Under the pieces are notes generated by a model. The model did not search any database. It worked only from the letters and a program-made list of their open reading frames with translations, and was not told where the DNA came from. Shown in pieces: positions 24,213 to 34,212 of a stretch of DNA of 64,000 nt; positions within the stretch are counted from its first letter, which is position 1, and each line of letters starts with the position of its first letter. The position numbers were made by a program, and so were the translations under genes. This DNA comes from Chromera velia (lineage: Eukaryota > Sar > Chromeraceae): assembly GCA_018398765.1 (NCBI GenBank), contig JAHBMJ010000146.1, forward strand, positions 1 to 64,000, given 5' to 3'.

Positions 24213-24502
24213 CGTGCCGTCCGTTTGGCAAACCAGTTGTAGAGCGGCGCGAAGATCAGCGCGATGTACCAGCCATAGCCGAACGAAACCGCAAGCCCCC
24301 AGGCGAAGTCGGGCCAGTTCAGCCAGTCGAACCAGGGAACTAGGCCCCGCCAGGTGCGATACATGGCCTGACCGGGCACGACGAGGTCGAAGGCGACGCA
24401 GAGAACGAAGGTGATTGCCAGGAAGAGCCCCAGGCTCATGCCGAAGGCGAACACGGGAATGCGGCCGGTCGTCGTGGCGGGCGCGGTTCGGACAGTGTTC
24501 AT
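24209..24502 (-). CDS. DUF5676-family membrane protein
   Basis: The 97-aa product has two hydrophobic helices (about residues 17-42 and 66-88) and the sequence [24 protein letters not shown] between them, typical of the small DUF5676 membrane proteins found in heavy-metal gene clusters. It overlaps the Rieske gene by four bases and is thus translated with it. The molecular role is unknown. Confidence 0.82.
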   Translation of the reverse strand: MNTVRTAPATTTGRIPVFAFGMSLGLFLAITFVLCVAFDLVVPGQAMYRTWRGLVPWFDWLNWPDFAWGLAVSFGYGWYIALIFAPLYNWFAKRTAR

Positions 24503-24690
24503 GGCAAAGCTCCTCTTCGGATCCGTTCCGGCCAGCGTTCGGCCGGCCGGACCGGAGGTGGCCGATCATGCCCGCAAGGACGCCATGACGCGCGCGCCAT
24601 TACACAAGCCCGCCGGAGGGACTTGACCTTGCCGCCGCCGGAAGGGCGAGACCTGACGCAGCTTCAACCCTGGATGATCGGGTATCGTTG

Positions 24691-25428
24691 ATGAGCGATG
24701 ACATATCCGGCGGCGGCCGCCTCGCAAGGCGGTGGACAGGCTCGCTCGGACGCAACCTCACGGTGATCGTGCTGGCGGCGGCGCTGGTCGCCGGCTTTGC
24801 CGCCGTCCATGCCCAGTGGAGCCCGATGCATCGCTGGAACCGAGCGTTCGGCGATGCGTCCTTCCTGTTGCTTGCGCTCGCCATGGCCATGGGCGCAACG
24901 GCCAGACTGTGGCGCCCGGCGGGCCGGCTGATCGCCTTTCGGCGCGAACTGGGCGTCTATGCCACGCTGCTCGCCATCGTGCACCTCGCCATCATCCTGG
25001 CCGGCTGGGTGACATGGGATCTGTGGCGCCTGTTAGGCTTCGAGCTCCATCCCCAGCTCGGCCGCTATGTGATGGTGCAGCACGGTTTCGGGCTGGCCAA
25101 TGCGATCGGTCTTGTCGCGCTGGTGCTCGCCATCCCGCTCGCGCTGACCTCCAACGATGCGTCCGTGCGGCGGCTGGGCGCGCAGACATGGAAGGTGCTG
25201 CAGATGGGCGCGGTGCCGCTGTGGTGGCTCAGTGTCGCCCATGTCGGCTATTTCCTGTTCGCCCATTTCCTCAGCTTTCACCGCGCAACGCCCGACCCCA
25301 ATGCGCTGCAATGGCCGTTCGTCGGGCTCGTGCTCGCGGTCGTGATCCTGCGGCTCGCCGCCTTCGCGTCGGCCAGCGCCCGCCCGCGCGACCTGCGCCG
25401 CCCCGGCCTGAGGCGCGCCCGGCTGTAA
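24691..25428 (+). CDS. Ferric-reductase-like transmembrane protein
   Basis: The 245-aa product has about six membrane helices with paired histidines that could hold haem (for example HAQW/HRW early, AIVHLAI, QHGFGLAN, SVAHVGYF and FAHFLSFH). This fits the ferric-reductase-like/MsrQ-YedZ membrane domain. It has no attached NADPH or FAD domain. It starts the plus-strand half of the copper island, with ATG at 24691 directly after a TTG that would also be in frame. It could supply electrons to metal or thiol reduction in the periplasm. Confidence 0.78.
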   Translation: MSDDISGGGRLARRWTGSLGRNLTVIVLAAALVAGFAAVHAQWSPMHRWNRAFGDASFLLLALAMAMGATARLWRPAGRLIAFRRELGVYATLLAIVHLAIILAGWVTWDLWRLLGFELHPQLGRYVMVQHGFGLANAIGLVALVLAIPLALTSNDASVRRLGAQTWKVLQMGAVPLWWLSVAHVGYFLFAHFLSFHRATPDPNALQWPFVGLVLAVVILRLAAFASASARPRDLRRPGLRRARL

Positions 25429-25516
25429 TGGCGCGGCAGCCCTGGCGTCCTTGTCGGTGAGAGGGCCGGCCCCAGGGACCCGGAACGGGCCATCGGCCAT
25501 GCAAGGAGGCACAGCC

Positions 25517-25915
25517 ATGGACAGCAGACAAGGTATGGGCGCGCGGCGGCCGCAAGGCCTGAAGGCCGCCATCGACGAGGCCGGCGGCAAGGCGGGCCGG
25601 CAAGGCCGGCCAGAAGGAGCAGGCCGACAGGACGACGCTTCCCGACCATCGCGAAACCGGATGCTGCGGCGGCAACGCCCGGCCGGACGCGACGCGCCAG
25701 AATCGGGGGCGCAGGCCATGACCGTTCGCGACCCCGTCTGCGGCCGGCACCTGACGATCGACCAGGTCACTGCCAGCGCCGATCACGGCGGCTGGGAGTA
25801 CTTCTTCTGTTCGGCGGACTGCCACGAACGGTTTCTTCGCGCGCCGGCAGCCTTTGCCGATGCGGCGCCCGCCAAGGCCGACGCCCGCCAATCCGAGCCG
25901 AGACAGGACGCCTGA
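25517..25915 (+). CDS. YHS-domain metal-binding protein
   Basis: The 132-aa product ends with a YHS domain (VRDPVCGRHLTIDQ...YFFCSADCHERF, about residues 70-112), whose cysteines bind metal in copper-handling proteins. The first 65 residues are Arg/Gly-rich and of low complexity. AAGGAGG seven bases upstream supports ATG at 25517 over earlier in-frame starts. The stop touches the start of the copper ATPase (TGA then ATG), so the YHS protein likely hands metal to that pump; in some relatives the YHS domain is fused to it. Confidence 0.85.
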   Translation: MDSRQGMGARRPQGLKAAIDEAGGKAGRQGRPEGAGRQDDASRPSRNRMLRRQRPAGRDAPESGAQAMTVRDPVCGRHLTIDQVTASADHGGWEYFFCSADCHERFLRAPAAFADAAPAKADARQSEPRQDA

Positions 25916-27594
25916 ATGGATCAGAGAACGGGCTACCATCACCACGGTCATGATCAAGCTGCGCCCGGCAAGGGGCGCGGCCATCAGGGCCATGGCGGCC
26001 ACGACCATGGCGCCATGATTGCCGACTATCGCAGGCGCTTCTGGGTCACGGCGGTGCTGACCGTGCCGATCCTTCTGCTCGCGCCGATGATCCAGGGCTG
26101 GCTGGGGCTCGAGCAGGCGCTCGACTTCGCCGGTGACGCCTATCTTCTCGCCGCGCTGTCGACCGCCGTCTACTTCTATGGCGGCTGGCCGTTCCTGACC
26201 GGCTTCTGGTCGGAACTGCGCACCAACCGCACCGGCATGATGACGCTGATCGCGGTGGCGATCACGGCGGCCTATGCCTATTCGATGGCGATGGTGATCA
26301 TCGGCTCGGAAGAGACCTTCTTCTGGGAGCTGGCGACGCTGATCGCCATCATGCTGCTCGGCCACTGGATCGAGATGAAATCGGTGATGGGCGCGGGCAA
26401 GGCGCTCGAAAAGCTCGCCGCCCTGATGCCCGACACCGCCCATCTGGTCGAGGCCGACGGCAGCATCCGCGATGTCTCGGTCTCCGAGCTCACCGGCGGC
26501 GAGACGCTGCTGGTCCGGCCCGGCGAGAAGGTTCCCGCCGACGCGGTGATCGTCGAGGGCGAGTCGGCGCTCAACGAGGCCACGCTGACGGGCGAATCCA
26601 AACCGGTCAGCAAGGGCCCCGACGCGCAGGTCATCGGCGGGTCGATCAATGGCGAGGGCGCGCTCACCGTCACCGTCATGCACACCGGCGAGGACAGCTT
26701 CCTGTCCAACGTCATCAAGCTGGTCGAGGACGCCCAGGCGAGCAAGTCGAAGACCCAGGACCTGGCCAACACCGCCGCGCGCTGGCTCACCTTCATCGCG
26801 CTCGGCGGCGGCCTCGTCACCGTCCTGTTCTGGACGCTCCTGACCGGTCAGGGCTTCGCCTTCGCCATGGAGCGGGCCGTGACGGTGATGGTGATTGCCT
26901 GCCCGCATGCGCTCGGGCTCGCCGTGCCGCTCGTGGTGGCCCGTTCGACGGCGATCGCCGCCGGCAACGGGCTGTTGATCCGCGACCGCACGGCCTTCGA
27001 GGAGGCGCGCAACACGCAGGCCATCATCTTCGACAAGACCGGCACGCTCACCAAGGGCGAGTTCGGCATCACCGACACGCTCGTCTATGGCGAGGCCTTC
27101 ACCGAAGCCGAGATCGTCGCCTATGCCGCGGCGGTCGAAAGCCGGTCCGAGCATCCGATCGCCAAGGGCATCGCCGGTGCGGCGGCCGATATCTGGGAGG
27201 TCGACGGCTTCAGGGCGATCCCCGGCAAGGGCGCCGAGGGCATGGTCAAGGGCCGCGCCGTCAAGGTGGTCAGTCCCGGATATGCCCGTGCGAACGGCTT
27301 CGCGCTGGACGATCCGCGCTATGAGACGCTCAGCGGCGAGGGCAAGACGGTGGTCTTCGTGCTCGTCAACGACGAACTGGCCGGCGCGATCGCGCTCGCC
27401 GACATCATCCGGCCGGAATCGAAGAAGGCCATCGCCGACCTTCAAAAGCTCGGCATCCGCTGCATCATGCTGACCGGCGACAACCGGCAGGTCGCCGAGT
27501 GGGTCGGTCGGCAGATCGGCCTCGACGAGGTGATCGCCGAGGTCCTGCCGCAGCAGAAGGCCGAAACCGTCAAACGGGTGCAGGATCGCGGGCT

Positions 27595-27633
<39 letters not shown>

Positions 27634-27979
27634 GGCGCTCGCCCAGGCCAATGTCGGCATTGCCGTCGGCGCCGGCACCGACGTTGCCATCGAGACCGCC
27701 GACATCGTTCTGGTACGATCCGATCCGGGCGACGTCGCCGCTATACTGGGCCTGGCGCGGGCGACCTACGGCAAGATGATCCAGAATCTCGCCTGGGCGA
27801 CCGGCTACAACGCCTTCGCCATTCCCGCCGCCGCAGGCGTTTTCTTCCCCTGGGGCCTGATCCTGAGCCCGGCCGTCGGCGCGATCTTCATGTCGGCGAG
27901 CACCGTGATCTGCGCCGTCAACGCCCAGCTTCTCAAGCTCGACCGCCAGCGCGCCGGCGACGGGCCGGCGGCACCATGA
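25916..27979 (+). CDS. copB: Copper-exporting P-type ATPase, CopB type
   Basis: The 687-aa P1B-type ATPase pumps copper out of the cytoplasm. The N-terminus is His-rich ([16 protein letters not shown]) in place of the usual Cys metal-binding domain. The membrane motif is CPH (about residue 328), typical of the CopB group rather than CPC of CopA. Other P-type marks are TLTGESKPV, the phosphorylation site DKTGTLTKG (about residue 371), [22 protein letters not shown] and [12 protein letters not shown]. It overlaps the DUF2933 gene by four bases. All motifs are intact. Confidence 0.93.
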
Positions 27980-28323
27980 AAGGAAGCCCAAAGATGCAGC
28001 AACGCAAAACGAAAGACGGTGGGCCCGAAGCCGCCGCCAGCACATGGAGCAGCGGCAAGTGGACGCTGGTCGCGGTCCTTGTCGGCCTGATCGCCCTGCT
28101 GGCCTATCCCTATCTCAGCGCCATCCCCGCCGGCGTCGGCTCGTTCCTTCTGTTTCTGGCCGTGTGCGGTGGCATGCATGTCTTCATGCACCGCGCAATG
28201 GGGCACGGTGGGCATGATCGCGGCGGGCATGATCGCGGCGGGCATGGGCAAGCCGGTCATCGTCGCAAGCGCGCCCCACATGATGACGACGACTGGCCGG
28301 ACGACGGCCGCGGCGTGGCCTAG
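27976..28323 (+). CDS. DUF2933-family small membrane protein
   Basis: The product (115 aa from 27976, or 109 aa from the ATG at 27994, which has AAGGAAG before it) has two hydrophobic helices (about residues 30-46 and 50-70) and a His/Gly-rich tail with HGGHDRGGHDRGGHG, then an acidic end. DUF2933 proteins are regular partners of heavy-metal ATPases. The His-rich tail could bind copper at the membrane surface. Confidence 0.8.
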   Translation: MKGSPKMQQRKTKDGGPEAAASTWSSGKWTLVAVLVGLIALLAYPYLSAIPAGVGSFLLFLAVCGGMHVFMHRAMGHGGHDRGGHDRGGHGQAGHRRKRAPHDDDDWPDDGRGVA

Positions 28324-28354
28324 CGCCGGCACGACAGATCGGCAAAACCCGTAA

Positions 28355-29272
28355 ATGCCACTGCCGCCCCGGCTTCTGGCCATCGCCGTCATGACGCTGT
28401 GGGCGACGTGCTATCCGCTGATCGCCATCGCGCTCGAAGATGCGCCGCACCTGACCTTCGCCGCCCTGCGCGCGGCGCTCGGCGGGGCGGCATTGATGGC
28501 GGTTGCCCTGGCAACCGGCGCCCGCTGGCCGACAACGAGGCACCAGTGGCGCTGGATCGTCATCGCGGGCATCGGCATGACGGGGATCGGCTATTTCGGC
28601 ATGTTCCACGGCGCCGAGTTCGTCGGGCCCGGACTGGCGACCGTCATCTCCAACGCACAGCCGCTGATCGCCGGGCTGCTCGCGGCCCTAGTCCTGGGCG
28701 AACGTACGGGCCTGATCGGCTGGACCGGCCTTGCGACCGGCTTTGTCGGCATCGCCTTGATCGCCTTTCCGAGCTTCGTGACCGCCACCGGTGGCACCAG
28801 CCTGATCGGCCTGGGTTACGTGCTGCTGGCGACAACGGGCGTGGCTGTCGGCAACATCGCCATCAAGCAAATCGCCGATCATGTCGCACCGGTCATGGCG
28901 ATGGGATCGCAACTGCTCGTCGGCGCTGCCCTTCTCGCCGGGCTGGCGTTGTTCTTGGAGGACCCGTTCCGCATCGACTGGACCGGACGCTTCGTCGCAG
29001 CGCTGCTGGGTCTCGCCCTGCCGGGCACGGCGCTGGCCTTCTGGCTCTGGCAGATCGCGCTGACACGGCTTGCGGTCTCGCAGGCCGTCGCCTTCAGCTT
29101 CATCGTTCCCGTGATCGGTCTGACCGTCGGCTGGGCCTTCTTCGAGGAAACGGTGACAGTCGTCACGATCGCCGGCGCCGCCTTGTCGGTCGCTGGCGTC
29201 TACCTCGCATCGGGGTCGCTGCCCGACGCCGGACCGAAAGGCTCGGACAAGCGGAGAGCCCCCATGCGGTGA
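28355..29272 (+). CDS. EamA/DMT-family transporter
   Basis: The 305-aa product has about ten membrane helices in two repeated halves (WATCYPLIAIAL near the N-terminus; GVAVGNIAIKQI at the start of the second half), as in drug/metabolite exporters of the EamA group. The substrate is unknown. It begins 31 bases after the DUF2933 gene on the same strand and faces the amino-acid permease gene, with which it converges. Its link to metal resistance is only by position. Confidence 0.85.
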   Translation: MPLPPRLLAIAVMTLWATCYPLIAIALEDAPHLTFAALRAALGGAALMAVALATGARWPTTRHQWRWIVIAGIGMTGIGYFGMFHGAEFVGPGLATVISNAQPLIAGLLAALVLGERTGLIGWTGLATGFVGIALIAFPSFVTATGGTSLIGLGYVLLATTGVAVGNIAIKQIADHVAPVMAMGSQLLVGAALLAGLALFLEDPFRIDWTGRFVAALLGLALPGTALAFWLWQIALTRLAVSQAVAFSFIVPVIGLTVGWAFFEETVTVVTIAGAALSVAGVYLASGSLPDAGPKGSDKRRAPMR

Positions 29273-29301
29273 GCGATTTCGGGGAGTGGCGGCGCGCCGC
29301 A

Positions 29302-30636
29302 CTATCGTTCGTGGCCGTGCTCCAGCGATGGACGGGATCTTGCCAGATAAAGACGCTCGAAGACGAAGACCATTGCCATGGCGCCGGCGGCGATGACGAC
29401 GATGACCGGATCGGACCGCCATTTCATTGCGGTGAAGGCGGCGAGCACCACCGCATCGAGCGCGATCGCGGTCAAGAGGATCCAGCCGCGCGCCCCGACC
29501 GCCTGGCGCAGATGGCGGAAGACGCCCCAATGGATGATCATGTCCATGACGAGATAGAAGAAGGCGCCCAGCGCGGCGATGCGGGACAGGTCGAAGAAGG
29601 CCGCCAGGATGCCGGCCATGACGACGGTATAGACGAGCATGTGATCGCGGATCACGCCGGGCATGCCGAAATGGCTGTGCGGGATCAGCCGCATTTCGGT
29701 GAGCATGGCGAGCATGCGCGAGACGGCGAAGATCGATGCGAGAAGGCCCGATGCGGTGGCGACCAGCGCAAGGGCGACGGTCAGATAGAACCCGGTGCGC
29801 CCGAGCGCCGGTTCGGCAGCCTCGGCCAGCGCATAGTCTTTGGCTGCAATCAGCGCATCCAGCGGCAGGCTCGCCCCCACGGCGAGCGCGACCAGAAGAT
29901 AGACGACGACGCAGATCAGAATCGACCAGACGATGGCACGCCCGACATTGCGGTGCGGCTCGGTGATCTCGCCGCCCGAATTTGTGATCGTCGTAAAGCC
30001 CTTGAAGGCGAGGATCGACAGCGCCACCGAGGCGACGAAACCGGTCGCGGAAAACCCGCTTTCGCCCTCTGCTGCGGCGAAGGACAGGCCGCTCGCCCAC
30101 AGCGCCGCAACGCCGAACAGCGCGATGCCGCCCACCTTGAGAACCGCCATGACAAGCGAGACGAGGCTGACCGAGCGGTTGCCCGCCACATTGACGAGCC
30201 AGGCTGCAACGATCAGCCCGACTGCGATGGCCGGCACGGCAATACCTTCGGGCGTGACCCCGATGCCGCGCAGCGCGTAGTTGGCGAATGTGCGCGCCAC
30301 CAGGCTCTCATTGATGATCATGGACAGCGCCATCACCAGCGCCGCGCCGGCCGCCACCGTCGTCGGGCCATAGGCCTTTTGCAGGATCATCGCGATGCCG
30401 CCCGATGACGGAAAGGCATTGGAGACCGTGACGTAGGAATAGGCGCTGAAGCCGGTGACGACGGCGCCGAGCAGGAAGGACATGGCAAACCACGGCCCCG
30501 CCAGCTCCGCGATCTGCCCGGTGAGCGCCAGGATTCCGGCGCCGATCATCACGCCGGTGCCCATTGCGACGGCACCGGGCAGGCTGATCGAACCGGCCCG
30601 ACCGGCTTGTCCTGCGGGATCGGCCCGATGCGTCAA
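29302..30636 (-). CDS. APC-family amino-acid/amine permease
   Basis: The product (444 aa) has about twelve membrane helices and the APC signature SLPGAVAMGTGVMIGAGILALTG near its N-terminus. The likely start is TTG at 30636, overlapping the stop of the upstream DUF302 gene by four bases (TTGA); no ATG fits the family length. SSGGIAMILQKAYGP and the GGEITEPHRNVGRAI stretch are typical. The substrate cannot be read from sequence. The N-terminal 16 residues are polar. Confidence 0.85.
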   Translation of the reverse strand: MTHRADPAGQAGRAGSISLPGAVAMGTGVMIGAGILALTGQIAELAGPWFAMSFLLGAVVTGFSAYSYVTVSNAFPSSGGIAMILQKAYGPTTVAAGAALVMALSMIINESLVARTFANYALRGIGVTPEGIAVPAIAVGLIVAAWLVNVAGNRSVSLVSLVMAVLKVGGIALFGVAALWASGLSFAAAEGESGFSATGFVASVALSILAFKGFTTITNSGGEITEPHRNVGRAIVWSILICVVVYLLVALAVGASLPLDALIAAKDYALAEAAEPALGRTGFYLTVALALVATASGLLASIFAVSRMLAMLTEMRLIPHSHFGMPGVIRDHMLVYTVVMAGILAAFFDLSRIAALGAFFYLVMDMIIHWGVFRHLRQAVGARGWILLTAIALDAVVLAAFTAMKWRSDPVIVVIAAGAMAMVFVFERLYLARSRPSLEHGHER

Positions 30637-31019
30637 AGCGCGGCGACCGCCCTGGACAGTTCCTCGCGCACTTTGCCGGCGACCTGTCCAAGCTTCTCGT
30701 TGTCGATCGCCTGCATCGAAGCGACCGGATCGACGGCGCTGACCTCCACGCCCGCATCGGTCTGGCGCAGGATGACGTTGCAAGGGAGCATCGCGCCGAC
30801 GCGCGGCTCGATGCCGATCGCCTCCCACGCCATCACCGGATTGCAGGCGCCGAGGATCCGATAGGGCGCCATGTCCTTGTCGATCTTCTTCTTCATCGTC
30901 GCCTTGACGTCGATCTCGGTCAGCACGCCGAAGCCGTGCTCGGCCAGAACGGCGCGGAGCCTGGCATCGACGGCGTCGAAATCGTCGCCCTCGATGGTGC
31001 GGGTGATGGTGTAGTTCAT
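30633..31019 (-). CDS. DUF302-family protein
   Basis: The 128-aa product matches the DUF302 domain: DFDAVDARLRAVLAEHGFGVLTEIDVKATM, the LGACNP motif with a conserved cysteine, and LPCNVILRQ. Such proteins are common in metal and oxidative-stress loci and are thought to bind a ligand or metal in a small alpha-beta fold. There is no signal peptide. It is the first gene of a two-gene minus-strand unit with the permease. Confidence 0.88.
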   Translation of the reverse strand: MNYTITRTIEGDDFDAVDARLRAVLAEHGFGVLTEIDVKATMKKKIDKDMAPYRILGACNPVMAWEAIGIEPRVGAMLPCNVILRQTDAGVEVSAVDPVASMQAIDNEKLGQVAGKVREELSRAVAAL

Positions 31020-31122
31020 GGAAACCTCCTTGCAGAAAGCCCGGCGCAGCAGGGCCGGGCGGAACGATGCCGGGCCGCGGCGGAAAACCGGCCGCGGCCT
31101 CGGGTCGATGGAGACAAGATGG

Positions 31123-31779
31123 TCAGTTGTCGCCCATCATGGAACCGTCGCCATTCATCATGGTTCCGGGCTGGCCGGGACGGTCCCCGGCGGGCATTTG
31201 CGCCTGCATCGCCTCGCGCATCTTCTGCATGCGCGCGAAGCGATCGGCGGGCGCGGTCATCTCCGCGCCCGTCACCCGCCCGTCGCCATCCTCGTCGAGC
31301 GCCTGGAAGCGGTCGACCATGGCCGGCCGGACCATCGCCGCGTGAAGCGCCTCGAACTCGGACAGCGACAGCGTGCCGTCGCCATCTTCGTCATGGTCTT
31401 CGAGCCGTGCGGCAAGGCCGGTGCGCAACTCTTCGGCGCTCAGGGTTCCATCCTCATCGGCATCGAACCCCTCCATCATGGCGCCCATCGACCCCATCAT
31501 GCCCATGCCGCCCATCATGGCTGGACCACCCACGCCACCGCCCATCATCGGACCGTGCATGCGCATCGTCATCGGCATCATCGCGCCCATCATGCCGGGG
31601 CCCATCATGCCGGGACCCATCCCGCCCTGGCCCGTTTGTCCTTGCCCCATTGTGCCCGGGCCCATGGTCTGGCCGCTCCACGGGCCGGCCGCACCCGGAC
31701 CATGCGCCAATGCTTGCGGGAGGGTCGCCGCGCCGAGCGCAATGGTCAGTGCGAGCGTCGTCATCGATATGCGTTTCAT
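31123..31779 (-). CDS. Secreted Met-rich EF-hand protein
   Basis: The 218-aa product starts with a signal peptide (MKRISMTTLALTIALGAATLPQALA), then a Met/Gly/Pro-rich region of about 70 residues with repeated MMG and GPGMMG units that could bind copper(I). Three EF-hand loops follow (DADEDGTLSAEE, DEDGDGTLSLSE, DEDGDGRVTGAE). AAGGAAG before the ATG at 31779 supports the start. Lying between the DUF302 gene and the multicopper oxidase, it may be a periplasmic copper-holding protein with calcium-binding hands. The Met-rich part is repetitive at DNA level too. Confidence 0.82.
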   Translation of the reverse strand: MKRISMTTLALTIALGAATLPQALAHGPGAAGPWSGQTMGPGTMGQGQTGQGGMGPGMMGPGMMGAMMPMTMRMHGPMMGGGVGGPAMMGGMGMMGSMGAMMEGFDADEDGTLSAEELRTGLAARLEDHDEDGDGTLSLSEFEALHAAMVRPAMVDRFQALDEDGDGRVTGAEMTAPADRFARMQKMREAMQAQMPAGDRPGQPGTMMNGDGSMMGDN

Positions 31780-31927
31780 GGCTTCTTCCTTGCCTTGTTC
31801 CTTGGTTGCCATCGGGCCGGCCGCGTGTCGGCCGGCCGCCACGGACCAAGACGCAGGCGCACGCCGCCCCTTACAGCGATTACCGGCCGGCCCGTGGCCT
31901 GTTCCCGGGTGCGGGCCGGCCGCTTTC

Positions 31928-33328
31928 TCACGCCACCTCGAACCATGTGTTCATGCCGGCGGCGGCATGTTCGAGCATGTGGCAATGGTAGAGCCACTTG
32001 CCCGGATTGTCGGCGACGAAGGCGATCCTGACCGTCTGTTGCGGGCCGATCAGGAACGTGTCGCGCCAGGGCCGGCTGTCGTCGAGATCCGTGCCGGAAC
32101 GCTCGATCACCCGGAAATGGTGTCCGTGCACATGCATGGCGTGGACAAAGGCGGTGTCGTTGACGGTCTCGATGATGACCGACTCGCCGCGCCGGATCGC
32201 TGCGAGCGGTTGCTCGGGCAAGTTGGCGACGCCGTTGAAAGCCCAGACCTGGCCCGTGCGGCGAAAATCGCCGCGCCGCAGCACCTTGCCATTGTAGGTC
32301 ACCCGTCCAATCCGACCCATCGCGCCGCCGGTCATCTCGACCCGGATCGTGCGGGCCGCGCCCAGATCGGGTTCGGGCAGGCCGACCGCGGGCAGGGCCC
32401 GAACCGGCGCGCTGGATGAACCATCACCCTCGACCACGAACCTGGCAAAGGCGAACGGCGCTTCGCCGGACAGTTCCTCGAGCGCGAAGTCGCCGCCCGG
32501 TTCTGGCATCACCAGCAGATCGACGCGCTGCGCCGGCCCGATCATCAATGGCGCATAGTTCACAGTGGCCGGCGCGGGCAGCGCCTGGCCGTCATAGGCC
32601 AGAACCTTGCCGCCGAAGCGGTTCGGGTCGATCTCCAGGATGCGGGCGTTGGACGCATTGATCAGACGCAGCCGATGGGCTTCGCCCGCGCGCAGCGTCA
32701 TTTGCGGCGTCGCCTCGCCATTGACGGTCAGCCAGTTGCCGAGCCGGCCGGCATGGCTCCAGTCCATCATCGCGCCAAGGCTGGCGACGTCGAACGCGCC
32801 CGCGCGCGTCAGCCGCCAGTCGTCGATCACCAGTGTCAGATCGCGGGCGGGATCGAAGACCGGCCCGTTCGCCTCGTCGACGATCAGGGGGCCGTAGAGC
32901 CCGCGCGCCACCTGGTTCCAACTCCTGTTGTGGGCGTGATACCAGTAGGTCCCCGCGTCCGGCGAGACGAATTCGTAGTCGAACGTGTCCCCCGGCGGGA
33001 CCGGTTCCTGGGTCAGGCCGGCGACGCCGTCCATGGCGTTGTCGACACGCATGCCGTGCCAGTGCACCGAGGTCGGCTCCTCGAGATTGTTCGTCAATCG
33101 CACGCGCACCTGCTCGCCACGCGTTACGCGGATTTCCGGACCGGGCGCCCGGCCATTAAAGGTCCAAAGATCCGAAAGCGGGCCATCGGCGCCGTAAAGG
33201 TGTTGTCTGGACGGTCCGGCATTGAGTTCGATCACGCCGTCCCTGCGGGCGTGCGCGGTCGACGGAAGGATAGCGGCCAGCGTGCTCGCGCCCGACGCTG
33301 TCAGGAGATTGCGTCGTGTGATGGTCAT
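31928..33328 (-). CDS. Multicopper oxidase, Tat-exported
   Basis: The 466-aa product has a twin-arginine signal (TRRNLLTASGASTLAAILPSTAHA) and all four copper-ligand motifs: HWHG (about 96), HAHNRSW (about 138), HAMHVHGHHF (about 403) and HCHMLEHAAAGM (about 450). It would oxidise Cu(I) or organic substrates in the periplasm, like CueO/CopA. Its ATG shares one base with the stop of copD, so the operon is copC-copD-oxidase. The region between the third and fourth cupredoxin motifs is not unusually Met-rich, so it is less like classical CueO. Confidence 0.92.
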   Translation of the reverse strand: MTITRRNLLTASGASTLAAILPSTAHARRDGVIELNAGPSRQHLYGADGPLSDLWTFNGRAPGPEIRVTRGEQVRVRLTNNLEEPTSVHWHGMRVDNAMDGVAGLTQEPVPPGDTFDYEFVSPDAGTYWYHAHNRSWNQVARGLYGPLIVDEANGPVFDPARDLTLVIDDWRLTRAGAFDVASLGAMMDWSHAGRLGNWLTVNGEATPQMTLRAGEAHRLRLINASNARILEIDPNRFGGKVLAYDGQALPAPATVNYAPLMIGPAQRVDLLVMPEPGGDFALEELSGEAPFAFARFVVEGDGSSSAPVRALPAVGLPEPDLGAARTIRVEMTGGAMGRIGRVTYNGKVLRRGDFRRTGQVWAFNGVANLPEQPLAAIRRGESVIIETVNDTAFVHAMHVHGHHFRVIERSGTDLDDSRPWRDTFLIGPQQTVRIAFVADNPGKWLYHCHMLEHAAAGMNTWFEVA

Positions 33329-34209
33329 CAGGAGGCCTCGGGGACGGTGAAGGAGGTTGTCAGGAACGCGGTCGTGGCGAAGACCAAAAAGAAGGCGGCC
33401 GCCTCGTAGCGCAGCGATCGGCGAAAGCGCGGACCGGCCAGGACCGCGTTGGCCGAAAGCGCGGGCACGAAGCGCCACTTGTTGAGCGCAGCGATGGCCA
33501 GGACGATGACCACGATTGCGATCTTCGTTGTCAATACCCGCCCGTAGGCGGTGGTCCACAGCGGTTCGATACCGTCGAGCAGCACATAGGCGAACGCCGC
33601 GCCCGCCAGGATCAGCATGGGCACGATGATGCTGGCCTGCTTACCGAACCGGTCGGCGATTTCGGCGGCGCGGGTCGTGCCACCCTCTAACAGGGCCAGC
33701 CGGTAGAGCGGGGCGAGTGCGCCGAACCAGTAGGCGACCGCGAGAACGTGGAACGTGATCAGTCCGCCCAACAGCCATTGCGGATCGCGCGTGGCGTGCC
33801 CGGTGAGCGCGAACGAGCCGGCGACCATGATGGCGCCGAACAGGGTGGCGGGCGCGCGCACCGGCCGGAACGATGCGGCCAATAGAATGAGTGCCAGGCC
33901 GACGAGCCGCGTGTAGCTCGATTCCCCGAGCGGCCCCTGAAGGCTGATCACAATGATCGCGGGGTCGACCATCCCGGTCCAATCGTCCATCAGCCGGCCG
34001 GCCTGCACCATGACGCGGAACACTGTGGCGGCGATGGCGACAAGCGTCGCCCCGATCGCCAACGGCCGCAGCGAGTCGGCGACTTCATAGCCGGCTTTCG
34101 GCAATCCCAGCCGAAACAGCAGCGTGCCCACGGCCAGAAAGGACGACAGATAGATGACGAGCTTGGTCACCGCGGCGACCAGGCTCCAGATATTCGCGAT
34201 ATCGCTCAA
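33328..34209 (-). CDS. copD: CopD-family copper resistance membrane protein
   Basis: The 293-aa product has about eight membrane helices and the CopD family pattern, with conserved histidines in the helices (GHATRDPQW, FHVLAVAYWFGAL). It is thought to take up or move copper together with CopC. It starts three bases after copC and overlaps the oxidase start by one base. The length is usual. Confidence 0.9.
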   Translation of the reverse strand: MSDIANIWSLVAAVTKLVIYLSSFLAVGTLLFRLGLPKAGYEVADSLRPLAIGATLVAIAATVFRVMVQAGRLMDDWTGMVDPAIIVISLQGPLGESSYTRLVGLALILLAASFRPVRAPATLFGAIMVAGSFALTGHATRDPQWLLGGLITFHVLAVAYWFGALAPLYRLALLEGGTTRAAEIADRFGKQASIIVPMLILAGAAFAYVLLDGIEPLWTTAYGRVLTTKIAIVVIVLAIAALNKWRFVPALSANAVLAGPRFRRSLRYEAAAFFLVFATTAFLTTSFTVPEAS

Positions 34210-34212
34210 GGC

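Noticed and set aside
25271-28045. 924-codon minus-strand frame over the copper ATPase
   Set aside because: It is the mirror of a high-GC gene. Its product is rich in Gly, Arg, Asp and His without domains, while the plus strand has all P-type ATPase motifs.
28399-30408. 669-codon plus-strand frame across the EamA and APC genes
   Set aside because: It crosses two convergent genes of known families and has an Arg/His-rich low-quality product.
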